This document shows, in pieces, positions 17,663 to 26,541 of a DNA stretch of 49,654 nt; position 1 is the stretch's first letter, and each line of letters begins with the position of its first letter. This DNA is from Proteobacteria bacterium UBA981 (lineage in GTDB: Bacteria > Pseudomonadota > Gammaproteobacteria > Ga0077536). Location: positions 1 to 49,654 of the forward strand of contig DBBP01000033.1 in assembly GCA_002292285.1 (NCBI GenBank), written 5' to 3'. Under the pieces are notes generated by a model that did not search any database, had not been told where the DNA came from, and worked only from the letters and a program-made list of their open reading frames with translations. Both the position numbers and the translations under genes were made by a program.

Positions 17663-18937
17663 ATGACCATAACTGGCACCAGCGACATCGAGACCTCATC
17701 GACGCCTTATTTACGCGGCAAGTACGCGATCTGTGGTATCGGAGAAACCAGCTATAGACGCGGTTCCGATCAGACCACGCGCTCGCTCGCGACCTGGGCA
17801 GTCGGCAACGCAATTGCAGATGCCGGCATGACTGCGGCGGACATCGACGGCATGCTGAGTTACTCGTCCGGCGATTCCACCTTCGCGCCGCATGTCGCCA
17901 ATGATCTGGGCATCCGTTTGAACTTCTACACCGATATCTACGGCGGCGGGTCGTCGACTGAATGTCTGGTCGGTATCGCGATGGGAGTGATCGAAGCGGG
18001 CATGTGTAACACAGTCGCTATCTACCGTGCCATGAATGGCTATTCGCAGGTCCGCATCGGCGGCACTGGCTCGCGTTCTGCAGCACCGATCAACGGCGAT
18101 CAGATTCACCATCGCGCTTACGGTTGGCAGAGCGCTGGTCAACTATTCGCACCGACGTTCATGCGCCACATGTACGACTTTGGCACGACGCCGGAACAGG
18201 TTGCTGCGGTGAAGGTCGCGCACAGCAAACACGCATCGAACAATCCCAAAGCGTTTTATCGCAAACGTTACAGCATCGATGATGTGCTCAGCTCGCGGAT
18301 GATTTGTAAGCCGCTACATCTGCTCGACTGCTGTGTCGAAACGGACAACGCGACCTGCATCATCGTGAGCCGCGTAGACCGTGCGCGCGATTGTCCACGC
18401 AAGTCGGCGATCATCCAGGCGGTGGCCGGACGGGTCAGTAAACCGCGTGGAGACATTCATCTGCACTATCAAAGTGGCCCCATTTCGACCGTCGCCGGGC
18501 ACTACGCGCGTGACATCCTGTGGCCAAATGCAGGTGTCGGACCGGAGGACATCGACATCACAGGGTCCTATGACGCGTTCACCTTCACCACGATGCTGCA
18601 ACTTGAAGACTATGGCTTTTGTGCGAAAGGCGAGGGCGGTGAATATGTCTCCAATGGCACGATTGAGCTCGGCGGAAAAAGGCCGAACAACACCGCCGGC
18701 GGCCATTTATGTGAAGGTTATACCCACGGCATGAATATGGTCATTGAGAATGTGCGCCAACTTCGCGGCGAGGCGGATGATTCCTGTCCGCTCGGTGCGG
18801 ACGGTCGTCCGCAACATACTTATGACTACAGCGAGGGCGGTTGCCGCCAGGTCCGCGACGTCGAACTCACCGCTAACCTTGGCTGGGCTCATCCCGGCGC
18901 GGGCAGTGCGATGGTCATGGCACGCGATCATCAATAG
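17663..18937 (+). CDS. Thiolase-like protein (lipid-transfer/Ltp2-type)
   Basis: The 424-residue protein has the thiolase fold pattern, with CGIGETSYRRGSDQ at the start, AVGNAIADAGMTAADIDGM, and a C-terminal NTAGGHLCEGYTHG. Where degradative thiolases have the nucleophilic Cys, the sequence reads IYGGGSSTECLVG, without the usual C-A-S-G context, so ordinary thiolytic cleavage is doubtful. This pattern is seen in the non-thiolytic SCPx/Ltp group. A DUF35 protein follows 156 bp downstream. In steroid-degrading actinobacteria Ltp2 works with a DUF35 partner as a retro-aldolase on side-chain acyl-CoA intermediates, so an aldolase role is a reasonable inference. GGGGAG before ATG 17663 decides the start over the longer frame from 17537. 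Confidence 0.85.
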   Translation: MTITGTSDIETSSTPYLRGKYAICGIGETSYRRGSDQTTRSLATWAVGNAIADAGMTAADIDGMLSYSSGDSTFAPHVANDLGIRLNFYTDIYGGGSSTECLVGIAMGVIEAGMCNTVAIYRAMNGYSQVRIGGTGSRSAAPINGDQIHHRAYGWQSAGQLFAPTFMRHMYDFGTTPEQVAAVKVAHSKHASNNPKAFYRKRYSIDDVLSSRMICKPLHLLDCCVETDNATCIIVSRVDRARDCPRKSAIIQAVAGRVSKPRGDIHLHYQSGPISTVAGHYARDILWPNAGVGPEDIDITGSYDAFTFTTMLQLEDYGFCAKGEGGEYVSNGTIELGGKRPNNTAGGHLCEGYTHGMNMVIENVRQLRGEADDSCPLGADGRPQHTYDYSEGGCRQVRDVELTANLGWAHPGAGSAMVMARDHQ

Positions 18938-19093
18938 CAGGCTCCCGGATACAGCGTGCAGATTGGCGCAGTTAGCGCGTTGTTCAGTGAGCGACAAGAC
19001 AGTGCCCATAGACAGGCAATATATGAGTGAGGGCGCGACGCGGGGCACAGGTGTCGCAGTCAATTTTCCGCCGCCCGCTCGGGGAGAGTGAGA

Positions 19094-19615
19094 ATGCCAG
19101 TACAAGGTGAATACATGGGCATGTTGCTCACCATCGACGATCTCGATGGTGAGAACCGTGCGTACTTTGACTACTGCGCCGGCGGAGAATTTCGTCTGCA
19201 GCGCTCGCGAAACAGTGGCCTGCTGCGGTATCCACCGACGACGGCGTGCCCGTGGACGGGGGAACGTGAGAGCGATTGGGTGGTGGTTGAAGGCAAGGGG
19301 ACGGTGCACTCCTACGGAGAAGTTCATCACGCTATTCAACGTGCTTTTAAGGGCAAGGTACCGTATCTCATTCTGCTCGTTGAGCTCGATACGCAAAAAG
19401 GGCGGCCATCGGAACATGATGCACTCCGGGTCGGCGGGAATCTGGTCGCGAGCGACGGCAGCTTTGCCAGTCCCGAACAGATTCGCCAAGTGGGTATTGG
19501 CACGCGAGTGCGCATGGTGATGAGTGAAGTTGCGGAAGGACTGGCCCTTCCGCAGTGGACGGTTGACGAGCAGGCAGAACAGCCGCTGTCACCGTGGCGT
19601 TATCCGCAGGAATAG
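19094..19615 (+). CDS. DUF35 OB-fold protein with a degenerate zinc ribbon
   Basis: The 173-residue protein has the DUF35 layout: an N-terminal helix (NRAYFDYCAGGEFRLQRS), a short rubredoxin-like zinc ribbon region (LLRYPPTTACPWTGE), then an OB-fold with GKGTVHSYGEVHHA, VPYLILLVEL and GTRVRMVM. In typical members the ribbon has two CxxC pairs. Here the first pair reads SRNS and the second keeps only one Cys (CPWT), so zinc binding is probably lost. GGGGAG seven bases before ATG 19094 fixes the start. It is the natural partner of the thiolase-like gene upstream; known pairs form a complex on CoA substrates. Confidence 0.85.
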   Translation: MPVQGEYMGMLLTIDDLDGENRAYFDYCAGGEFRLQRSRNSGLLRYPPTTACPWTGERESDWVVVEGKGTVHSYGEVHHAIQRAFKGKVPYLILLVELDTQKGRPSEHDALRVGGNLVASDGSFASPEQIRQVGIGTRVRMVMSEVAEGLALPQWTVDEQAEQPLSPWRYPQE

Positions 19616-19714
19616 TCTGCGGCGGGGAACCAGTTTGCCGCCGACAACGCCACGCCAGAAGTTGCGGCATAGAGAATTAGCTCTAATTTTAGAACACACG
19701 CATGAGGAGAATAA

Positions 19715-20365
19715 ATGCGCCCAATTTTAGTGTTGGCTACGCTGACGGTGGTTACCCTGTTTTCACTATCCAGCGCGCAGGCAGCTGACGATCATCCAAG
19801 CGTAGCAACCGCAAAGGCGATGACTAGTGCGGTACATACCTATACAAACGCGAATAGAGAAGTTGTCAGCGATGAATTTATAGCGGGCCTGCAAAAGGCA
19901 CTGGCGCCATTTATATCGTTCAGGTTTATGGTGGCAGAATCTATGGGGGCTGCCAGGTGGGAAGAAGCTACCCCTGAGCAACGAGACGAGCTTGAAGATG
20001 CCTTCGGATTTACGATGTCACGTACGTTCTATAGCGCGTTCGTTGAGAGAATCCTGCAGGATAAAAGCGGCCAGTTCCAAACCAGACCGGAAGAAGTTGA
20101 ATTCCAGATTAAAGGTAAAGAAAGCGGCAAGTTTTTGCTTGACGTTTCAATTCCCGGCTTTGGAGATGACGGCGATACGGGAAGATTTCTTTTCGTTACT
20201 GGCAACTTCGGCGACCAGGGCGGTTGGCAGTTAGTTGATTTTGGCGGTCGAGGCGTCAGGCTGGTCGAAACCTACCGCTCCCAGTATTTCGACATCATTC
20301 GCGACCGGGGAATTGCCGGGCTGATTGCTGCACTCCAGAACAAAGTTGCGCAGGCTGCTGACTAG
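19715..20365 (+). CDS. MlaC-like periplasmic phospholipid-binding protein
   Basis: The 216-residue protein has a cleavable signal peptide (hydrophobic core, then SSAQA|ADD). It shows the MlaC/Ttg2D pattern: a helical opening, RWEEATPEQRDELEDAF, TFYSAFVERI, and the C-terminal GVRLVETYRSQYFDIIRDRG that ends on an amphipathic helix. MlaC carries phospholipids across the periplasm between the outer-membrane lipoprotein MlaA and the inner-membrane MlaFEDB transporter. None of those partners is here, so this is an orphan copy. GAGGAG precedes the ATG. The gene and its upstream stretch are more AT-rich than the neighbouring genes. Confidence 0.8.
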   Translation: MRPILVLATLTVVTLFSLSSAQAADDHPSVATAKAMTSAVHTYTNANREVVSDEFIAGLQKALAPFISFRFMVAESMGAARWEEATPEQRDELEDAFGFTMSRTFYSAFVERILQDKSGQFQTRPEEVEFQIKGKESGKFLLDVSIPGFGDDGDTGRFLFVTGNFGDQGGWQLVDFGGRGVRLVETYRSQYFDIIRDRGIAGLIAALQNKVAQAAD

Positions 20366-20594
20366 GTTCGCGGTCTCACGATCCGTGGCTAGTATCAAAG
20401 CGTCTCCGCATCTGGTTTGTTCGCCGACGCGTCATCCGCGGATGTTCCACCACCATCGCTCTCCGGCGAGATAGTCCGTGAACAAACGGACATCGGACGT
20501 CGCCCATGAGAAATCACGGCACCCGTGAACTCGAACAGAAGCAGCGATGTACCGTTGACTTGGCATACGCGATTCCCTATCGTGCCGACCCTCT

Positions 20595-20812
20595 ACCTCG
20601 GCTCCAGGTTCCCAATCGCCCTTCGGCGAACGGGTTAAACGGGAAGTCGGTGCATCGGCGAAGCAACACACGGCGCTTCGCGATAATTCCGACACTGCCC
20701 CCGCAACGGTAAGTGAGAGCGGTCAGGTCATCTAGCCACTGTACGTGAAGTATGGGAAGGCGACCTGACGGGGATACCCACTCACAAGTCCGGATACCTG
20801 CCTGAAGCCACT
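20595..20812 (+). promoter_or_regulatory. Cobalamin riboswitch
   Basis: Conserved blocks of the adenosylcobalamin riboswitch occur in the expected order: GGTTCCCAATCG with GGGTTAAACGGGAAG (about 20607-20652), the core CCGACACTGCCCCCGCAACGG, GTGAGAGCGG, a variable arm with GGGAAGGCG, and the B12 box AGTCCGGATACCTGCC (20787-20802). It would repress the downstream btuB-cob genes when cobalamin is plentiful. Between it and btuB are ATTTGGGT/ACCCAAAT (20835-20842 and 20891-20898) and a CCACAC/GTGTGG hairpin (20900-20917) just before the ribosome binding site, which could serve as the expression platform. Confidence 0.95.
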
Positions 20813-20931
20813 CCGATGATTCGCGGGATGCGGGCATTTGGGTCGCCAGGACTTGTCCGGCGAACTCGATCTTGCACCTTCGCGATTCGAACCCAAATAC
20901 CACACGAGGGTGTGTGGAACAGGGGAACATT

Positions 20932-22740
20932 GTGAATATTCGGTCCTTGTCTATCGGCGCTGTCATTACGGCGCTTATTCCTTTCTCGACCATTGCTGCC
21001 GAAACCGAGAACGAAATTATCGTCACCGCGACTCGCGAGCCAGTGCCTATGCGTGAGGTCCTGCCGGCGACCTCATTGATCACTCGCGCAGATATTGATC
21101 GCATTCAACCGCGCGATTTGCCGAGTTTGTTGGGGCGTTTGAGCGGCGTTGATTTTCGCGACTCCGGCGGGCGCGGCTCGGCCAGCGGCGTATTCATTCG
21201 TGGCGCCGCACCCGGACAATCGATCATCCTCATCGACGGTATCCGCAGTGCCAGCGCGACACTTGGCACGACCGCGCTTGAGGGTATCCCGCTTGATTCG
21301 ATCGAACGCATCGAACTGGTGAAAGGTCCGGTGTCGGGACTTTACGGTGCTGATGCGGTCGGCGGTGTTATTCAGATCTTCACCAAACGTGGAAAAAAGC
21401 AACGCCTGACGCCGCAGGTACACGCGAGCTACCGTACCGACGACACGCAAATCTACAGCGCTGAATTGAGCGCCGGCAATGATCGTGGCGGATTTCACGG
21501 TACGTTCAGCTTTGAAAATTCAGCCGCGATCGACAGCACGACGATTCAAACTGGCAACAACTTCGATCGTGACGGATATGATCAACTGGCGCTGAATGTT
21601 TCTGCGAACTATCGCTTGCTCGATACGCTGGAGGCGCGGGCAACCATTCTGCGCACCGATTCTCACAATGAATTTGACGACGCATTTGGCGCCGGCATGA
21701 ACTTCGACAGCGATAGCAAAATCGAAAACAGCACGCTCAATTTGGTGTACAAACCGAACGACCAGGTGCGCGTCAGCCTCAATGGCGGACATTTCGTCGA
21801 CGAATCCATCACTCCTGTATTTGGTTCAGACATCACGACCCGACGTAACACGGTCAATTTACAGTCTGACTATTCTGTCAACAGCGACCACACCGTGACC
21901 CTGGGACTCGACTACTACAACGATCGCGTCGATACGCTCTCGGCCTTCGTCGAAGATTCGCGGCGCAATGTTGCTGGTTTTTTCCAGTGGCAGGGCCGCT
22001 ATGGCGACCTTTCTTTGGTCGGCAGTGTCCGCCACGACGACAACGAAGCTTACGGCAACGATACCAACGGCAACATCGCCCTCGAGTATGCGTTGATGGG
22101 GAATCTGTCGGCTGGTTTCAGTTTTGGTACTGCCTTTCGTGCACCGAGCTTCAACGATCTGTACTTCCCGAACTTCGGCAATCCCAATCTGAGTCCGGAA
22201 GAATCCGAATCCTTTGAGATCAATCTGAAAGGACAACACTACGGCGCCGACTGGCGTTTGAGTGCCTATCACACGGACGTCGATGACCTCATCGGCTTTG
22301 ACCTGGTGACGTTTATGGCGCAGAACACCGCGCAGGCCACCCTGAAAGGAATCGAATTCGAGGTTGCTTATAGCTACTTGGATTGGCAGTTCACTGCGAA
22401 CATGAACTATCTGGATGCCACCGACGACACCACCAACGAGTATCTCGACGACCGTGCGAAATTTGCCGCGAACTTCGAAGCCTACCGTAACTTTGGCAAA
22501 CTCAATGTATCCGTCGATTTACAAGCCGAAAGCGGCCGCCATGATCGCAACGGTTTATCGCTCAATGGGTTTGCCATCCTTGGCCTTGGCGCGGGCTATA
22601 CGTTCAATCATCAGCTACGCTTTTCCGCCCGCCTCGACAATCTCTGGGACGAGGAATACGTACAGAACCTGGTCACCGCGACCGAGAGCTACCGCACGTA
22701 CGGCCGAACCGCACTGATCAGTATGCACTTACAATATTGA
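20932..22740 (+). CDS. btuB: TonB-dependent vitamin B12 outer-membrane receptor BtuB
   Basis: The 602-residue protein has a signal peptide (to about TIAA|ETENE), a TonB box region ENEIIVTATREP and a plug domain with GRLSGVDFRDSGGRG, IRGAAPGQSIILIDG and VKGPVSGLYGADAVGGVI. A 22-strand barrel follows, ending in the outer-membrane C-terminal aromatic residue Tyr (ISMHLQY). Length and motifs match BtuB, which imports cobalamins and cobinamides using TonB energy. AGGGG six bases before a GTG at 20932 supports that start; the frame extends back to 20872 into the leader. It is controlled by the riboswitch just upstream and heads the cob gene run. Confidence 0.94.
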   Translation: MNIRSLSIGAVITALIPFSTIAAETENEIIVTATREPVPMREVLPATSLITRADIDRIQPRDLPSLLGRLSGVDFRDSGGRGSASGVFIRGAAPGQSIILIDGIRSASATLGTTALEGIPLDSIERIELVKGPVSGLYGADAVGGVIQIFTKRGKKQRLTPQVHASYRTDDTQIYSAELSAGNDRGGFHGTFSFENSAAIDSTTIQTGNNFDRDGYDQLALNVSANYRLLDTLEARATILRTDSHNEFDDAFGAGMNFDSDSKIENSTLNLVYKPNDQVRVSLNGGHFVDESITPVFGSDITTRRNTVNLQSDYSVNSDHTVTLGLDYYNDRVDTLSAFVEDSRRNVAGFFQWQGRYGDLSLVGSVRHDDNEAYGNDTNGNIALEYALMGNLSAGFSFGTAFRAPSFNDLYFPNFGNPNLSPEESESFEINLKGQHYGADWRLSAYHTDVDDLIGFDLVTFMAQNTAQATLKGIEFEVAYSYLDWQFTANMNYLDATDDTTNEYLDDRAKFAANFEAYRNFGKLNVSVDLQAESGRHDRNGLSLNGFAILGLGAGYTFNHQLRFSARLDNLWDEEYVQNLVTATESYRTYGRTALISMHLQY

Positions 22741-22826
22741 TAGCCAGTCGGCGGCTGATATCCCGCTCTATTGTTGTCGCGATACAGTAGGCTGGCGTCT
22801 TACCCCGAGCCCGCGAGATACGCATC

Positions 22827-23435
22827 ATGTCAACCCAACGCAGTGCGGAAACGCACAAGAAGAAGATGGAGAAACACAAGGAAAGTGTTGACCAGAAAAT
22901 TGCCGAGGCGACCGAAGAACGGGGCGTCGCCATCCTCCTGAGCGGGGATGGCAAAGGCAAAAGTAGCTCGGCGTTCGGCATGGTGATGCGGGCGCTCGGC
23001 TATGGCCACACGGTTGGCGTGGTGCAATTCATCAAGGGTAAGCAACACAGCGGCGAAGAATTGTTCCTTAAAAAACATTGCCCGCAAGTCGAGCTCTATC
23101 AAATGGGCACAGGATTTACCTGGAATACCCAGGATCGCACGGCTGACATCGCTGCCGCCGAAAGAACCTGGGAAGTGGCGGCGCGTATGCTCGGTGATGA
23201 ACGTTTTCGATTAGTCGTGCTGGACGAAATCACCTACATGCTGAGCTATGGCTATCTCGACGAGGCAACCGTACTGAGCGCCATTGCCGAGCGCGGGCGC
23301 GAACAAAGCGTGGTCGTTACCGGTCGCGGGGGCGGCACGGCGCTGCGCGAGCAAATGGATACGGTGTCCGAGGTTAAAAATATCAAGCATGCATTCAAGG
23401 CAGGGGTAAAAGCCCGCGAGGGTGTGGACTACTGA
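22827..23435 (+). CDS. cobO: Cob(I)yrinic acid a,c-diamide adenosyltransferase (CobO/BtuR)
   Basis: The 202-residue protein has the CobA/CobO-type P-loop GDGKGKSSSAFG after a basic N-terminal helix, then VVQFIKGK, a Walker-B-like VVLDEITYM and VVVTGRGG. It transfers the 5'-deoxyadenosyl group of ATP to the cobalt of corrinoids in the cytoplasm, so it serves both salvage and de novo routes. The length is typical for this family. It follows btuB by 86 bp and ends 1 bp before the cobQ start, so it belongs to the same transcript. Confidence 0.95.
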   Translation: MSTQRSAETHKKKMEKHKESVDQKIAEATEERGVAILLSGDGKGKSSSAFGMVMRALGYGHTVGVVQFIKGKQHSGEELFLKKHCPQVELYQMGTGFTWNTQDRTADIAAAERTWEVAARMLGDERFRLVVLDEITYMLSYGYLDEATVLSAIAERGREQSVVVTGRGGGTALREQMDTVSEVKNIKHAFKAGVKAREGVDY

Positions 23436-23436
23436 G

Positions 23437-24912
23437 ATGACCTACAGTCTGATGGTCCAAGGGACAACCTCAGACGCAGGAAAAACGACGCTGGTCGCCG
23501 GCCTCGGTCGCGTCCTGGCTCGACGCGGCATTAGCGTCGCGCCATTCAAACCACAGAACATGGCGTTGAACAGCGCAGTTACCGCCAGCGGCGGTGAAAT
23601 CGGACGCGCCCAGGCGCTTCAGGCAGCGGCATGTCGGGTGACTCCGAACGTCGACATGAACCCGATTCTGTTAAAGCCCTCCAGTGATATCGGGGCTCAG
23701 GTCATCGTCCACGGTCGAGCCATCGGTACGATGGATGCGCAAACCTATCATGCCTATAAGCCCTCGGCCTTAGCCGCAGTGATGGCGTCCTACGAGCGCT
23801 TATGCGCGAAACATGATGTGATATTGATTGAAGGCGCGGGTAGTCCGGCTGAGATCAATTTGCGTGATGGCGACATAGCGAATATGGGTTTTGCCGAAGC
23901 CGCAGACTGCCCGGTGGTGTTGATTGCGGATATCGACAAAGGCGGCGTCTTCGCTCACTTGGTCGGCACACTGGACTGTTTGTCCGCAACTGAACGTGCG
24001 CGTATCACGGGTTTTGTGATCAACAAATTTCGTGGTGACCTGGCATTGCTCGAACCCGGTAACGTCTGGTTGCAGGATAAAACCTCAAAGCCGGTGTTCG
24101 GTGTTCTACCCTATTGGCAGGGGCTCTATCTTGATGCCGAAGACGCTATCAGCACCTTTCAATCAAGGACGCCTGAGGATAGCCATCTGAAAGTCGTGGT
24201 CCCGGTCTTGCCGCGCATCAGTAATCACACCGATCTCGATCCATTACGCCAACACCCGCAAGTCGATATTGAATTCGTGCCAACCGGTTCAGCGCCACCT
24301 GCCGCCGACCTTATCGTTCTGCCCGGGAGCAAGAACGTGATAGCCGATTTGGTCTGGCTGCGTGACAACGGTTGGGAGACGGCCATCAAACGACATCTGC
24401 GCTATGGCGGGCGCGTGCTCGGCTTATGTGGTGGCTTCCAAATGCTCGGCGACGAGCTGCTTGACGACGCCGGCATTGAAGGGCCGCCCGGCGCATGCGC
24501 TGGTTTGGGTCTACTGCAAATGACAACTCGCTTAATGCCGGAAAAAAAGCTGCGCGAGAGCCGTGGTCGGTTGGTCTGTCTGGACGAATCGCCGCTCGCA
24601 GAAGGGTATGAAATACATTGCGGCATCTCGAGCGGCCCCGCCCTTGAACGTCCGGCGATTGCGCTGGCCGAGGGCGGTACTGATGGCGCAGTCTCGGTTG
24701 ATGGCCAGATTATCGGCACTTACTTCCACGGTTTGCTTGAACATCCCGATAGCTGCCAGTCGATTCTCAAGTGGGCCGGACTAGCGTCTCCCCAGCGCAT
24801 CGATACACGAGAACGCCGCGAACATGATCTGGAGCGGATCGCCGATAGCATTGAGAGCGAGTTAGCACTCAATGCCATGTTTCCGTTCCTCGCCGACCTG
24901 AGCCCGGCATGA
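23437..24912 (+). CDS. cobQ: Cobyric acid synthase (CobQ/CbiP)
   Basis: The 491-residue enzyme amidates side chains b, d, e and g of adenosylcobyrinic acid a,c-diamide, using glutamine and ATP. The N-terminal dethiobiotin-synthetase-like ATPase domain shows VQGTTSDAGKTTLVAGLGRV and FKPQNMALNSAVT. The C-terminal class I glutaminase domain has the nucleophile Cys in GLCGGFQMLG and the His in GTYFHGLLEH. ATG 23437 abuts the cobO stop; a start at 23422 would overlap it and is less likely. It is the only ring-modifying step in the window; CobB/CbiA and earlier enzymes are absent. Confidence 0.96.
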   Translation: MTYSLMVQGTTSDAGKTTLVAGLGRVLARRGISVAPFKPQNMALNSAVTASGGEIGRAQALQAAACRVTPNVDMNPILLKPSSDIGAQVIVHGRAIGTMDAQTYHAYKPSALAAVMASYERLCAKHDVILIEGAGSPAEINLRDGDIANMGFAEAADCPVVLIADIDKGGVFAHLVGTLDCLSATERARITGFVINKFRGDLALLEPGNVWLQDKTSKPVFGVLPYWQGLYLDAEDAISTFQSRTPEDSHLKVVVPVLPRISNHTDLDPLRQHPQVDIEFVPTGSAPPAADLIVLPGSKNVIADLVWLRDNGWETAIKRHLRYGGRVLGLCGGFQMLGDELLDDAGIEGPPGACAGLGLLQMTTRLMPEKKLRESRGRLVCLDESPLAEGYEIHCGISSGPALERPAIALAEGGTDGAVSVDGQIIGTYFHGLLEHPDSCQSILKWAGLASPQRIDTRERREHDLERIADSIESELALNAMFPFLADLSPA

Positions 24913-24985
24913 TGGCCGCACGAGTTGTGACAAATAGCCGCTCATCGACGGTAGCTTGCCGTGCTGCGGCGCGGGGTGTGTTTGC

Positions 24986-25510
24986 GTGAAAGAACTCGTC
25001 ATCGGTGGCGCACGGTCGGGCAAAAGTCGCTTCGCACAATCTCAGGCGGTTAAGTGCAAGAAAAAGTTGCACTACCTGGCCACAGCCGAGGCTGCAGACG
25101 ACGAGATGGCCGAGCGTATCCGCCTGCACCGCGCCGAACGCGGCCCGCAATGGACATTAATCGAAGAACCCCGCCAGCTCGCGACTGCGTTGCTGAATAA
25201 CCATCATCAAGACAACGTGATCGTGATCGACTGTCTGACCCTATGGGTGACGCAGTGCTTGCTGGCCGATTGTTGGGAGAGCGAGCGGGCCGCGCTCATG
25301 GCGGCGCTGGACCAATTGAATGGCGACATTATTTTTGTGAGCAACGAAACCGGTATGGGCGTCGTCCCGCTCGGTGAGCTGACCCGCCAGTTCGTGGACG
25401 CCAGCGGTTTTCTGCATCAGGCCATTGCGGCCCACTGCGAGCGAGTCACTTTGATGGTTGCTGGCTTGCCCATGCCGGTAAAGCCGGTTCAGTCGGCGCA
25501 GTCATCATGA
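24986..25510 (+). CDS. cobU: Adenosylcobinamide kinase/adenosylcobinamide-phosphate guanylyltransferase (CobU/CobP)
   Basis: The 174-residue protein starts, from GTG 24986, with KELVIGGARSGKSRFA, the CobU P-loop. It also has HRAERGPQWTLIEEP with the His region that takes the guanylyl group, VIVIDCLTLWVTQ, and VSNETGMGVVP. It phosphorylates adenosylcobinamide and then attaches GMP, activating it for nucleotide-loop assembly. An upstream in-frame start at 24956 would add residues foreign to the family. Its stop overlaps the cobT start by four bases (ATGA), which indicates translational coupling. Confidence 0.94.
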   Translation: MKELVIGGARSGKSRFAQSQAVKCKKKLHYLATAEAADDEMAERIRLHRAERGPQWTLIEEPRQLATALLNNHHQDNVIVIDCLTLWVTQCLLADCWESERAALMAALDQLNGDIIFVSNETGMGVVPLGELTRQFVDASGFLHQAIAAHCERVTLMVAGLPMPVKPVQSAQSS

Positions 25511-26541
25511 GTTGGTGGGCACAACCGGTGGCCAAACCGAGTGAAGCCGTGCGCGACCAGGCGAAGGCCCATCAGGTCAGCTTAACGAAGCCCGCTGGTT
25601 CACTCGGACGTTTGGAACATCTTGCGACCGATTTCGCCGCCTGGCAGGACACGGTCAAGCCGACAATTGAGCGCATCACGATTCGCGTTTTCGCCGGGGA
25701 TCATGGTGTCGCTGTTGAGGGTGTGTCGGCCTTCCCGCAGTCGGTAACGCGCTCGATGCTGACGAATTTTATCAACGGCGGCGCAGCAATATGCGTCCTT
25801 GCCAAACAACATGCTGCGGATTTTTCGGTTGTCGATATCGGTGTCGTCGGCGAGCCCGCAGAATCAGCCGGCGTCATCGACCGCCGCCTGGCGTCAGGGA
25901 CGGCTAACTTTCTGCACGGCGCTGCGATGAGTCACCAGGTGTTGGATAAGGCGTTGGAGATAGGCAGGGAGCAGGTTGACGGACATGCCGATCTATTCAT
26001 TGGCGGCGAAATGGGGATTGGCAATTCAACGGTGGCAGCGGCGCTGACCAGTGCGTTCTTGCAAGTTCCGGCTGCGCTAACTGTCGGGGCGGGAACCGGT
26101 ATCGATGACGCCCGGCTGCAAAGGAAGCTCGCTGTCGTCGACGCGGCACTTGCTTTGCACAACCACCCCGACAACTCACCGTTGGAAACCCTGCGATGCC
26201 TGGGGGGATTGGAGATCGCGGCGTTGACAGGCGCATACATCGCGAGCGCACAAAACGCAGTTCCGGCGTTGGTCGATGGTTATGTCAGCAATGTGGCGGC
26301 ACTGGCCGCGTGTCGGCTCAATCCCGGCACCCGTGAGTGGTTATTGTTCGCACACCGCTCAAGCGAGTCCGGTCACCAATTGCTGCTGGACGAAATGAGT
26401 GCCGTACCGCTGCTCGATCTTGGTCTGCATCTCGGCGAAGCCAGCGGCGCCGCGCTCGCGATTCCGCTGTTGCGCTCAGCGTGCGAGTTGCACGCGGGCA
26501 TGGCAACTTTCGAAACAGCACAAGTGGCATCCCGACTATGA
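25507..26541 (+). CDS. cobT: Nicotinate-nucleotide:dimethylbenzimidazole phosphoribosyltransferase (CobT)
   Basis: The 344-residue enzyme makes alpha-ribazole phosphate, the lower-ligand nucleotide of cobalamin. Diagnostic segments are LTKPAGSLGRLEHLA, FAGDHGVAVEGVSAFP, INGGAAICVLA, the loop GGEMGIGNSTVAAA and, near the C-terminus, HRSSESGHQLLLDEM with the following LDLGLHLGEASGAA containing the catalytic Glu. It overlaps cobU upstream and cobC downstream by four bases each. No bluB for dimethylbenzimidazole synthesis is in the window. Confidence 0.96.
   Translation: MSWWAQPVAKPSEAVRDQAKAHQVSLTKPAGSLGRLEHLATDFAAWQDTVKPTIERITIRVFAGDHGVAVEGVSAFPQSVTRSMLTNFINGGAAICVLAKQHAADFSVVDIGVVGEPAESAGVIDRRLASGTANFLHGAAMSHQVLDKALEIGREQVDGHADLFIGGEMGIGNSTVAAALTSAFLQVPAALTVGAGTGIDDARLQRKLAVVDAALALHNHPDNSPLETLRCLGGLEIAALTGAYIASAQNAVPALVDGYVSNVAALAACRLNPGTREWLLFAHRSSESGHQLLLDEMSAVPLLDLGLHLGEASGAALAIPLLRSACELHAGMATFETAQVASRL

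Noticed and set aside
18707..19489. 260-codon minus-strand frame
   Set aside because: It spans antisense of the thiolase-like 3' end and the DUF35 gene, both well supported on the plus strand.
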